NCBI RefSeq assembly: GCF_008806385.1
Contig: NZ_VZZK01000034.1
Location: forward strand, 1 to 64,000
Source: Methylobacterium soli
GTDB lineage: Bacteria; Pseudomonadota; Alphaproteobacteria; Rhizobiales; Beijerinckiaceae
Length of the DNA stretch: 64,000 nucleotides
Reading direction: 5' to 3'
The translations under genes and the position numbers were made by a program. Every line of letters starts with the position of its first letter. Within the stretch, counting starts at the first letter, position 1. Below are positions 26,016 through 32,553 of the stretch, piece after piece. A model generated the notes under the pieces. It did no database searches, had not been told where the DNA came from, and worked only from the letters and a program-made list of their open reading frames with translations.

Positions 26016-26276
26016 ATGGCATCGACTGCGACGATCGAGACGCTGCTCCAACAGGGAGCCCTGACGGAGGAAGAGGTTCAGGCCGCCGTCAATGCGTGGC
26101 TCGCCACACCCTCGGCGACGCGCATTCCCGTAGGTCCCTACGAGCTGATCGTTGGTACATTGTTGCGGCAAAATGGATTTCTGGCAAAGACGATGCGCGA
26201 TCCGGATGCCAGCGAAGGCTTGAAGAAGGCCGCGCTACGGAAAGTGCTGCTGCAGGGGCGGCCGGAGAAGCGATGA
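26016..26276 (+). CDS. small RPEKR-tailed protein, paralogue 2
   Basis: 86 residues: TIETLLQQGALTEEEVQAAV, then RIPVGPYELIVGTLLRQNGF and GLKKAALRKVLLQGRPEKR. Same architecture and length as the 25701 gene, so a tandem duplication that has diverged. Its stop overlaps the start of a tiny membrane protein. Confidence 0.55.
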   Translation: MASTATIETLLQQGALTEEEVQAAVNAWLATPSATRIPVGPYELIVGTLLRQNGFLAKTMRDPDASEGLKKAALRKVLLQGRPEKR

Positions 26277-26377
26277 GTGCACGCCCGCCCGACAGGAGCA
26301 GTCGCGTCATGATGACGATCGCAGTTGGGCTGACCGTGACGATCGTCGGCATGTTCGCCATCTGGCTGCTCACATGA
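26273..26377 (+). CDS. 34-residue single-span membrane protein
   Basis: Short polar basic N-terminus (SARPPDRSSR) then one hydrophobic span (MMTIAVGLTVTIVGMFAIWL). ATG overlaps the 26016 stop and its own TGA overlaps the next ATG, so it is part of a translationally coupled chain. Function unknown. Confidence 0.5.
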   Translation: MSARPPDRSSRVMMTIAVGLTVTIVGMFAIWLLT

Positions 26378-26469
26378 CCACCAACTCGGCCCACCGCATC
26401 GGCCTTCTGGTCTTCCTGCTCCTGCTGCCGCCGATCACCTACGGCGTGGCGCAGTGGCTGTTGCAGTGA
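26374..26469 (+). CDS. 31-residue single-span membrane protein
   Basis: TTNSAHRIGLLVFLLLLPPI plus TYGVAQWLLQ: one membrane span. Starts inside the stop of the 34-residue membrane gene. Two adjacent mini membrane proteins could form a hetero-oligomer; holin-like or regulatory roles are speculation. Confidence 0.45.
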   Translation: MTTNSAHRIGLLVFLLLLPPITYGVAQWLLQ

Positions 26470-26643
26470 AGGGCGAGCCGAGCAACAGGTCAAAGCCGTC
26501 CGGCTCGCCTGTCCGACCGCTAGGGGGAGGGATTCGCGGGCAGACGCTGGATGATGGGCGCGGCGCGGTTAGCGGGTCGTTACCGGCGCCGGGTTGGGAC
26601 CAGCGCCCAGACATGAAGAAGCCTGCGCGGGGTGTGGCGACAG

Positions 26644-27105
26644 CTAACGCCCAGGCATGCGCCTGATCTGACCGACAATTTCGGGAGAGAGATCCGAGTA
26701 AAGCCGGCGACCATATCTTTCCGGCACCTCCCTCTGAGGCGGCGCCTGCCGCTGACTTACCGTCCTCGGTTCCGAAGGCAGGCCCGCGTAGCCTTTGTTC
26801 TTGACGTAATCGTTCTGGATCGTCTTGTGGTGCGGAGGTGTGTCGCCGCAACCCTCGCAAATCGACACAAGCCACGACTGCCACAGCCCGTTCGTTTTTT
26901 CCTGAACTGACGCCGCACGTTCGCGATGAGCCGAGGCAAGCTGCAGTGTGTCGAGATCTTGTGCCTGCTTCGGCGGGGAAGTTGCCCGGAGTTCGTTGAG
27001 GCGAGCGGTTTCTCGGTCTGGATCAACCAGAGCATCGCCGTGAGACTGCGCCAGCGCAGGGCCGCCAAGACAAATCACGGTCGCTGAAATGAAGAATAGG
27101 CGCAT
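26644..27105 (-). CDS. secreted protein of unknown function
   Basis: 153 residues with a signal peptide (MRLFFISATVICLGGPALA, cleavage after Ala). The mature part is polar, with a vicinal CEGCGD cysteine motif and a QAPPQREVPERYGRRLYSDL segment. A strong AAAGGAG site precedes ATG 27105. Periplasmic or extracellular; function unknown. Confidence 0.65.
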   Translation of the reverse strand: MRLFFISATVICLGGPALAQSHGDALVDPDRETARLNELRATSPPKQAQDLDTLQLASAHRERAASVQEKTNGLWQSWLVSICEGCGDTPPHHKTIQNDYVKNKGYAGLPSEPRTVSQRQAPPQREVPERYGRRLYSDLSPEIVGQIRRMPGR

Positions 27106-27215
27106 GCTTCACTCCTTTCGAGGGAAACCGCGCGTCTTGAATATAGTTCAGCGTCCGTTAGGGGACGCAGAGTCTGGGCGAACGGTGCCGCCGGGTTGAA
27201 CAAGGGCATTGAACA

Positions 27216-27253
27216 GCGGGCCAAGCCTAGGGGGGTTATAAGGCTTGGCCCGC
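27216..27253. terminator. perfect 13-bp inverted repeat
   Basis: GCGGGCCAAGCCT at 27216-27228 and its exact complement AGGCTTGGCCCGC at 27241-27253, 12-base loop rich in G. It lies upstream of the leftward secreted-protein gene and before the rightward 27417 gene, so it may be a bidirectional barrier or a protein-binding dyad; there is no T-run. Confidence 0.5.
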
Positions 27254-27416
27254 CAATCCAGCCTCGAAACCTGGGCGATGCGCGGCTGGATGCGCAATGA
27301 TGGCCCTGCGTGGTTAAGGGTGCGTTGCGCGCCGGAAGGCAGCCATCACAGCCTCAGACATGGCAAAGCCTGCGGGGCGGGTGCCGGCGGTACATACCTC
27401 GTGCTACGCTGGCCGC

Positions 27417-27623
27417 ATGCCCCACAGGCTCTTCGCCCTCGTCTGCACCATCGTCTTCGTACCGCCGATCGGCATGCTCCTGCTGATCGTGTGGCCCGTG
27501 ACGCGCATCGGCGGGACTCTCTTCGCGGTCGAGCTCTATCTGATCGCGCTTGCCATGCTGACCGCCGGTCTGAGCATCATACTCGCCAACGCCGCCACCG
27601 ACCCGAGGACGAGGCGGCGCTGA
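27417..27623 (+). CDS. small two-span membrane protein
   Basis: 68 residues from ATG 27417. Two hydrophobic spans: FALVCTIVFVPPIGMLLLIV and LYLIALAMLTAGLSIILANA, with a basic RTRRR end. Its TGA shares bases with the next ATG (TGATG). Inner membrane; function unknown. Confidence 0.55.
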   Translation: MPHRLFALVCTIVFVPPIGMLLLIVWPVTRIGGTLFAVELYLIALAMLTAGLSIILANAATDPRTRRR

Positions 27624-27724
27624 TGCGTCCGTGGGTTCACCTCATCCCACCAGCGATCATCCTTCTCGTCCTGCTCGGCCTCGCGGAGCTGTTCGACATC
27701 GGGGTGCTGCGGCTCGGACGCTGA
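27623..27724 (+). CDS. 33-residue single-span membrane protein
   Basis: Sequence PWVHLIPPAIILLVLLGLAE then LFDIGVLRLGR: one span. ATG overlaps the preceding stop and its own TGA overlaps another ATG, so coupled translation is likely. Confidence 0.5.
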   Translation: MRPWVHLIPPAIILLVLLGLAELFDIGVLRLGR

Positions 27725-27825
27725 TGCTTGACCAACAGGGACGGAGTGCCATGCGGAGACCGAGCGAATGGTCACCAGAAGCTGCCCGGCCCGCATGCCG
27801 TGCTGACGGTATGAGCATCCCTTAA
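27724..27825 (+). CDS. 33-residue ORF, weak
   Basis: Follows the mini membrane gene through a TGATG overlap. The product (LDQQGRSAMRRPSEWSPEAA then RPACRADGMSIP) is polar without features. Included only because of the overlap chain. Confidence 0.25.
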   Translation: MLDQQGRSAMRRPSEWSPEAARPACRADGMSIP

Positions 27826-27886
27826 TCCGACGCCGGGGTATCGAAGGATCGGTACCGGACTTCATGGGAAGCTCCAGACATGACGA

Positions 27887-27912
27887 AGCCCGCGCGGCGG
27901 CGCCGGCGGGCT
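27887..27912. terminator. terminator hairpin between TA locus and mini-gene cluster
   Basis: AGCCCGC/GCGGGCT stem followed on the plus strand by CTCTTTTCG. It is just downstream of the leftward antitoxin stop and of the rightward mini-gene run, so it may serve both strands. Same family as the hairpins at 28.9-32.5 kb. Confidence 0.6.
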
Positions 27913-27933
27913 CTTTTCGATCATCCGCCTGTG

Positions 27934-28380
27934 TTACGCGGCGACTTTGTAGTTCGACGGATCAGACCCATCGATCCTGAGCGGTGACGTCTCAGCGCTT
28001 GGCACACACCAGCCGGCGATGTCGCGCACGCCAGCATCCCTCGGCAGGCCGAGCGTCTCGATGGCTTCCAGCCGGATGATGGCTTCTGCGTTGCTATCGA
28101 TCTCGAACTCGTTTCGCTCCCATCGGCTCACAGCCAGGGGCTCGCGATGGACGATCGCGGCGAGCTCGGCCTGTGTCAGGCCCATTTCAGTCCGCAGGAA
28201 TCGGAGTTCCGACCCCGTGATCGCGGAGCGCTTGGTCACGATTCCATGAGCGATAGCCTTGTGCAGGCCGTTGATGTTCGGGATCGTCACACACTCCTCA
28301 CCAGCATCGTCGTGCACGAGGGTAGCGCCCTCGATGATGACGTTGGTCAGGCCGCTCTCTGTGTAGCGATACGCGTTCAT
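27934..28380 (-). CDS. MqsA-like antitoxin / HTH transcriptional regulator
   Basis: 148 residues from ATG 28380 (GAGGGAAGCT ahead). The N-terminal half has YRYTESGLTNVIIEGATLV and GEECVTIPNINGLHKAIA, then an XRE-type helix-turn-helix (ELRFLRTEMGLTQAELAAIV, ending SRWERNEFEID). This is the pattern of antitoxins that pair with DUF4258 toxins. It should bind and silence its own promoter, but the partner toxin gene just upstream is broken. A longer frame to 28464 lacks a ribosome site. Confidence 0.8.
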   Translation of the reverse strand: MNAYRYTESGLTNVIIEGATLVHDDAGEECVTIPNINGLHKAIAHGIVTKRSAITGSELRFLRTEMGLTQAELAAIVHREPLAVSRWERNEFEIDSNAEAIIRLEAIETLGLPRDAGVRDIAGWCVPSAETSPLRIDGSDPSNYKVAA

Positions 28381-28450
28381 AGCTTCCCTCGGTATTCTAT
28401 TATCGGGGGCACGAAGTCCCCAAAACGGGGATATCTCACCCCACCAGGCA

Positions 28451-28780
28451 TTACGATTCGTCAACGTACATCACGGTCACCAACTTCATTTCGCAGTTGT
28501 TAGAATCGGGGATAGCTACCACACGGACCGTTCGGCTGCCCGAATTCGGAGACCGACTTTCAATGCGATATTTATAGTAGTTGGGTCAGGTCGATTCCTC
28601 CGGCTCCTCGTACACGAAGCCGTGCTTGAGCACATAAAGGACGTCACCGATCGTCAGATCGCGCTCAGCCAACCGTTCCCGGATGTGGCGCGTATAAGTC
28701 ATTGGCAGCCGCTCGTCCCGAGCCAGCTTTCGAATTTCGATGGTCGCCGTAGCCGGCTTCCATGGCTGGCTTGGCGCCAT
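28451..28780 (-). pseudogene. DUF4258-type toxin interrupted by an in-frame TGA
   Basis: Starts ATG 28780 (AGGGGGAAACA). The DUF4258 signature TRHIRERLAERDLTIGDVLY then VLKHGFVYEEPEEST runs to a TGA at 28586-28588. In the same frame it continues with PNYYKYRIESRSPNSGSRTV, RVVAIPDSNN and KLVTVMYVDES to TAA 28451. The continuation is exactly what the family needs after the stop. A single C-to-T change (CGA to TGA) would explain it. Either a nonsense-inactivated toxin, or readthrough; I favour inactivation. Confidence 0.8.
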
Positions 28781-28931
28781 TGTTTCCCCCTGGCAGCGAA
28801 AGCACTTATCATGGTGATAAGTTCCTCGCTAGAGATAATACGGGGTAGCGACTCCGCAAGCCCTCCTGTGTTGCAGTGTCGTCACGAGCACCTCATGGGT
28901 CTGTGCGGCCTGTCACGCCTCACCAACGAAA

Positions 28932-28960
28932 AGCCCCGCGAGCCGTGAGGCTGCGGGGCT
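28932..28960 (-). terminator. terminator of the Gly-rich secreted gene
   Basis: AGCCCCGC pairs with GCGGGGCT, extended by AGCC/GGCT. On the minus strand it is followed by TTTTCGTTG and lies about 22 bp after the 28983 stop. T-rich sequence also follows on the plus strand, so it may be bidirectional. Confidence 0.65.
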
Positions 28961-28982
28961 GCTTTCTTCGTATGGAGGCCGA

Positions 28983-29168
28983 TTAGCCCCCGCCGCCAGG
29001 CCCCTGGCCGCTGCCTCCACCGCCGCCGGTCGAGTTGGACCGGGGCTTGTTGTTTCCTTCGGCATTGCCGGATGCAGCCGACGAGCTGTTCGGATCGCGA
29101 CCTTGAGCGAGAACAGAGCCGGCGCATAACAGCGCCAGCGTCGTAAGGATTGCGAGCTTCTTCATCAT
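28983..29168 (-). CDS. small secreted Gly-rich protein
   Basis: 61 residues: signal peptide (MKKLAILTTLALLCAGSVLA), then a low-complexity Ser/Asn/Gly tail ending in two GGGG runs. GCAGGGAGGC precedes the ATG pair at 29168/29165. Probably an unfolded periplasmic or surface peptide; function unknown. Confidence 0.6.
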   Translation of the reverse strand: MMKKLAILTTLALLCAGSVLAQGRDPNSSSAASGNAEGNNKPRSNSTGGGGGSGQGPGGGG

Positions 29169-29871
29169 GCCTCCCTGCCGGATGGATCCGGCTCAGGGAC
29201 GGACAACTGGGCCCAGCGTCGGAGGTTGCTCCTGCCCCGCTCGCTTGCCTGCGCTTCTTCGCCTTGGGTTGCTGCGCGTTAACGAAGAAGCCCCGCGCCG
29301 TGAGGCTGCGGGGCTGAGTGCCTGTGATGCGAGAAGAGCGGCCCCGCCGGCGCGGTGTGTGGAGAGACGTGCCGGCAAGGCCGTGCCAGGTGAAGGACAC
29401 CCAACGTCGCCATCCTGCCTTCCGCGGTAGGGCTCGACACTCACGCAGGTGAAACGGGGCCGAAAATAAAGAGCCCCACGCCTGGGTGTCGTGGGGCTGA
29501 GTCCGAGTGCAAGGTTCGCGATAGGAAGGCCCCGCCAGGCGCTATCGGGAAATGGAGTGCCGGCGGGCCTACGTCGGGCTGATGGACCTGACACTCGGAA
29601 ACCTCGATCCGGCAGAAGGTCGGCGCTTCCACAAATGTTGGGCGCCGACCGCACGGAAAAGCCCCGCGCCAGGGGCTGCGGGGCGAAGTCGAGGGGGGAT
29701 CGTCCGGCTGACTGCGATCGGCAGATGAGCAGTCAGCAGGGCCGTGTCGGGAGTCAACCGACCACCTCACCTTGCGCCTTCATCGCCGAGCGGCAACTCA
29801 CCTGGATCAGGTTCGGAGCGCACAAAAAGGCCCGCGCCGGCGAACTGGGCGGGCTGGAAGTTCGAAGAGGC
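29169..29871. other. gene-poor tract, left part
   Basis: No protein gene supported. Besides three terminator-type hairpins it holds a 9-bp hairpin GGTCGGCGC/GCGCCGACC at 29618-29650, a 6-bp CGATAG/CTATCG hairpin at 29518-29547, and an 8-bp CTGACTGC/GCAGTCAG hairpin at 29707-29735. A long minus-strand frame from 29654 is low-complexity and rejected. Confidence 0.4.
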
Positions 29872-30054
29872 TCAGGCTGCGGCAAGTGGCAGATCTAGCG
29901 CTCGCTCACGAGGCTTGCCGTCGAAGCCCTCCAGCCAAGCCATGCGTTCCTCCGAGTCCTGCGGATAGGGGCAAGCATCTCGTGGCCGGCCATGAATGCG
30001 GGCGTACGCACCTTGCTCGATCGGATCGGCTCGGGTGTGTTGCGGTTCAGCCAT
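29872..30054 (-). CDS. RMF/CrpP-like small protein
   Basis: 60 residues from ATG 30054 (GGAGCCAGCAAG ahead). The core EQGAYARIHGRPRDACPYPQ followed by DSEERMAWLEGFDG matches the ribosome modulation factor/CrpP pattern (Gly-x-x-Ala start, CPY, then W-x-x-G). RMF binds ribosomes during dormancy; CrpP-like members have other reported roles. Which applies here is unknown. The hairpin at 29830-29854 is its likely terminator. Confidence 0.65.
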   Translation of the reverse strand: MAEPQHTRADPIEQGAYARIHGRPRDACPYPQDSEERMAWLEGFDGKPRERALDLPLAAA

Positions 30055-30180
30055 CTTGCTGGCTCCGGTTTCCGCCCCCGCCGAACCAACTTGGCTTCGC
30101 TCGCGTAGATCCCGCACCAAACCGCTCGGAAGGTGCACAAAGAAGCCCGCCGCGGCGAACCGGGCGGGCTGACGGGCGGG

Positions 30181-30216
30181 GTCGCCAACTGAGGAAGAGC
30201 TTGAATTGCCGGCGAC
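30181..30216. ncRNA. candidate RNA hairpin with TGAGGAAGAG loop, copy 1
   Basis: GTCGCC/GGCGAC stem enclosing a 24-base loop that contains TGAGGAAGAG (30190-30199). The same decamer lies in the loop of the 30341-30383 hairpin. On the minus strand the loop reads CTCTTCCTCA, an anti-Shine-Dalgarno-like sequence. A structured RNA element is possible; not proven. Confidence 0.35.
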
Positions 30217-30340
30217 GATGCTGCCCTCACGGGCGGCAGACCAGCGATGGCCGAGCCATGGTACTTAACACATATCAAATGTAATGCTGCATCGTAGATA
30301 TTCTCACTATGCAGGGCGGGCGAAAGCCACAGCGAATGAT

Positions 30341-30383
30341 GGCCCCACCGACCGCAATTTGAGGAAGAGGTATCGGTGGGGCC
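30341..30383. ncRNA. candidate RNA hairpin with TGAGGAAGAG loop, copy 2
   Basis: Perfect 11-bp stem GGCCCCACCGA/TCGGTGGGGCC with a 21-base loop containing TGAGGAAGAG (30360-30369). AT-rich sequence at 30,262-30,315 could supply a minus-strand promoter for a short transcript ending at the 30144-30170 terminator. No ORF is convincing here. Confidence 0.4.
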
Positions 30384-30943
30384 GCGCCGGGAGTCTACTC
30401 CAACGCGAGCAGGATGGTGCGATCGCAGACAAAGCCAACCCCTTCCCGAGGCACTCCGCACCAAAAAGCCCGCGCCGGCGAACCAGGCCGGCCGAGCGTC
30501 TTAGGAATTCGCCAACACGGACCGCGTGCGCGCAGGAAATGCCGATCAGTGGGCGACCCTGAGCATAACTACGTAGCTGGCAGGTGAACCACCACCCTGG
30601 GGTATGGACTTTGCTCATCAAGCCTGGAATGTATATCTGAGTACGCCAGGAGTTCCGATTATGAACACCGAGATGCGGAGATTTCTACAGGCGCTCGCAA
30701 AACAGTTTAGTCCTGTGCCGGTACGGAACATTGGCATCGGATGCACAGTCCGGCAGGGCACGGCACGGCAGGAAGCTCGGCGACTTGGCTACGCGCTATT
30801 TGCGTTCGGCTGCTGGAGCATCACAATCCTCGGGCGAATGGCGCTGTTGAGGATCCTCGGAGGACAGGATGGCAACAAAGTGCCCGCGCCGGGGAACCGG
30901 GCGGGCTGAAGGCGATTGCGGCTTGAAGCCAGCATGGAGAGAA
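30384..30943. other. gene-poor tract, right part
   Basis: A rightward frame from ATG 30661 (82 codons) ends inside the 30882 hairpin and has no ribosome site, so I do not call it. The region contains two terminator-type hairpins and nothing else I can support. Confidence 0.35.
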
Positions 30944-31252
30944 TTAGGATTCAAACACCTTCGTGCTGTGCCATGTCGCCTGACTGTCTGGTTGGTTTCT
31001 GTCGAACGTGATGCCAGTTAAACGGCCATCCAACCCGAAAATGCCATTGTATTCTCCTTTTGATTCATTGCTCCAATCGATGACAAATAAAAAACCTGTA
31101 TCTGATACGCTGCCGTTTCCTGTTCCGCTGACGCTTCCGTTGCTATGAGTTCCAACTCCTTGCAGCCTATCATCGTTTTGTTGCAGTCTAAAATTGACAA
31201 TTGGCCCATTGCTCTGAACCGCGTTCCAATTACCACCAACATTTTTCGACAT
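30944..31252 (-). CDS. small beta-rich protein of unknown function
   Basis: 102 residues, AT-richer than the surroundings. GGCGTGTC and AGGAGGC precede ATG 31252. Alternating strands (GNWNAVQSNGPIVNFRLQQN, GTHSNGSVSGTGNGSV, GFLFVIDWSNESKGEYNGIF) suggest a small beta-barrel similar in style to avidin/lipocalin folds; this is pattern-based only. No signal peptide. Terminated by the hairpin at 30882-30906. Composition suggests recent acquisition. Confidence 0.65.
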   Translation of the reverse strand: MSKNVGGNWNAVQSNGPIVNFRLQQNDDRLQGVGTHSNGSVSGTGNGSVSDTGFLFVIDWSNESKGEYNGIFGLDGRLTGITFDRNQPDSQATWHSTKVFES

Positions 31253-31597
31253 GACACGCCTCCTGCCTACAAGAGTCAGATCAGCCAGAGTTGACCAAAT
31301 AGATATGGCTTCAGCTCGATTTAAAATGTTGTTATATTCTGTAGGCTAATCAATACTGAAAGGAGTATATGTGATGTGGATCACAGACATGAGAATGCCT
31401 TGAAAACTGTTTGGTTCGAGTGACCGGCCGATCTGCAGGTTAGCTCCAGCGATCCCGCGCCACCGCGGCAACCGCGAGGCCGATGTGGTCGCTGGCGCGA
31501 TCGGCCTCGCCATTCTGTGCATCCTGGAGATCATCGCCAGCGATCTGAACGATACCGGCGCAACGTGAGAGACACGGCGCGCCGGATCTCATCTCAC
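31253..31597. other. intergenic region with CRP-like site and micro-ORF
   Basis: Contains the perfect CRP-type palindrome at 31370-31385 and AAGGAGT before ATG 31374, which opens a 9-codon peptide ending in TGA. The frame then stays open to a second stop at 31568, with a hydrophobic stretch (VVAGAIGLAILCILEIIA) near the end. I cannot decide between a decayed membrane-peptide gene and chance. Confidence 0.3.
31370..31385. promoter_or_regulatory. CRP/FNR-family binding-site-like palindrome
   Basis: TGTGATGTGGATCACA is a perfect TGTGA-N6-TCACA dyad. It overlaps a Shine-Dalgarno plus ATG, so if bound it would block rather than activate that micro-ORF. Chance occurrence in an AT-richer patch is possible. 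Confidence 0.35.
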
Positions 31598-32179
31598 TCA
31601 GGCCGTTGCCGGCTCTGCCGCCTTGCGCCTGCCAGCCCGCTTCTTCGGAGCTTCGGCTTCGGCTGGTGCCTCCGCAGCCTTCTTCCGGCCACCATGGCCC
31701 TTCGGCGCCTCAGCGGGTGCGGCAGCCTCCGACACGGTCGCAGGCGCGTCGCTGGACTTCGCTGCTGCCGCACTACGCCCTCGTCCGAGGCCAAGGGCCT
31801 TGGCGAGGGAGGCGCGCTGCTCCGAGTAAGAGGCCGCAACCATCGGGTAATCGACCGGCAGACCATGCTTGGCGCGGTAGGCCTCCGGCGACAAACCGCG
31901 GATCGTCAGATGCCGGCGCAGGGTCTTGTAGGGCTTGCCATCCTCGAAGCTGATGAGCGCGTCATGGTTGATCGACTTGCGGATCTGTGCGGGTGTGGCC
32001 TTCGTCTCAGGCTCGCTCACAGCAGGCGCCTGACTGAGGCCGGATACCGCCGCGTGGACATTCATGAGCAGGGCCGGCAAGTCGCCAGCGGCAACGTGGT
32101 TATTCGCCAGGTAGGCCGAGACGATGTCAACGGCGAGTTCGATGTGGTTGGTTTGAGGAGCGACTTCGGTTTCGGACAT
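31598..32179 (-). CDS. MucR/Ros-family regulator with basic Ala/Lys tail
   Basis: 193 residues from ATG 32179. The MucR domain is complete (PAQIRKSINHDALISFEDGK, then YKTLRRHLTIRGLSPEAYRA and DYPMVAASYSEQRASLAKAL). As in the other copies, the two zinc cysteines are replaced (SFED). A ~55-residue tail of Ala/Pro/Lys repeats (GRRKAA twice, GGRKKAAEAPAEAEAP) resembles histone-H1-like or HU tails and may add nonspecific DNA binding. Probably a xenogeneic-silencer-like regulator carried by the element. Confidence 0.85.
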   Translation of the reverse strand: MSETEVAPQTNHIELAVDIVSAYLANNHVAAGDLPALLMNVHAAVSGLSQAPAVSEPETKATPAQIRKSINHDALISFEDGKPYKTLRRHLTIRGLSPEAYRAKHGLPVDYPMVAASYSEQRASLAKALGLGRGRSAAAAKSSDAPATVSEAAAPAEAPKGHGGRKKAAEAPAEAEAPKKRAGRRKAAEPATA

Positions 32180-32553
32180 TTTAAGGCCTAACTGTTTTCG
32201 AGGTCCCATTCAGTACGCATTTCCTGAGCGCTGGCAATTCATCGGCGGGCTGTCGGAAAGACTTTCCCGTATCCATCGGCGCTTAGCGCGAGAAAATCTC
32301 GCCTTTTTGTTTGCTGGAGCTGTTCACCGGCACCCCGTTTCCTAAGCAATCGGATCAGCATGCGGGCTGGCAACCCTCGTTTTGAAGCGCATCGCCGTGA
32401 TCAGGACGAGCATCCGGTAGCGGAACTCTGAATCAGACGTCGTCCAGCCCGTGCGGTGATGCCCATGTCAGTCGGCAGCCAACCCGGCACCAACGAGAAG
32501 CCCCGCGAGCTGTGAGGCTACGGGGCTGAGAAGTCTGTCGCCGATGGCGGAAC
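32180..32553. other. intergenic region
   Basis: 374 bp between two leftward genes. It holds the terminator at 32499-32527 and the promoter of the MucR gene; no gene supported. Confidence 0.4.
32499..32527 (-). terminator. terminator of the DUF4214 gene
   Basis: AGCCCCG/CGGGGCT stem with inner AGC/GCT pairs, followed on the minus strand by TTCTCGTTGG, 27 bp after the 32554 stop. Nearly identical to the hairpin at 28932-28960. Confidence 0.6.

Larger units (their letters stand above)
29289..30906 (-). repeat. array of similarly oriented GC hairpins in a gene-poor tract
   Basis: Seven hairpins at 29289-29315, 29472-29498, 29661-29684, 29830-29854, 30144-30170, 30467-30495 and 30882-30906. Each has a 6-9 bp GC stem built on GCCCCGC/GCGGGGC or GCCCGC/GCGGGC, and on the minus strand most are followed by CTTTT-like tails. 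Related copies at 28932, 32499 and 27887 terminate recognised minus-strand genes. Two follow known genes (29872-30054 and 30944-31252); the rest follow no protein gene I can support. Units 29289 and 29472 also share downstream sequence (GGCCCCGCC ... GTGCCGGC). I read the tract as small RNA or micro-ORF units with individual terminators, or their remnants. Confidence 0.55.

Noticed and set aside
30661..30909. A plus-strand 82-codon gene ending in the 30882 hairpin
   Set aside because: No ribosome site and its C-terminus is encoded by the terminator stem.
28932..32527. The hairpin repeats as a CRISPR array
   Set aside because: Spacing is irregular (130-420 bp), the repeats are palindromic terminators of variable sequence, and no cas genes are present.
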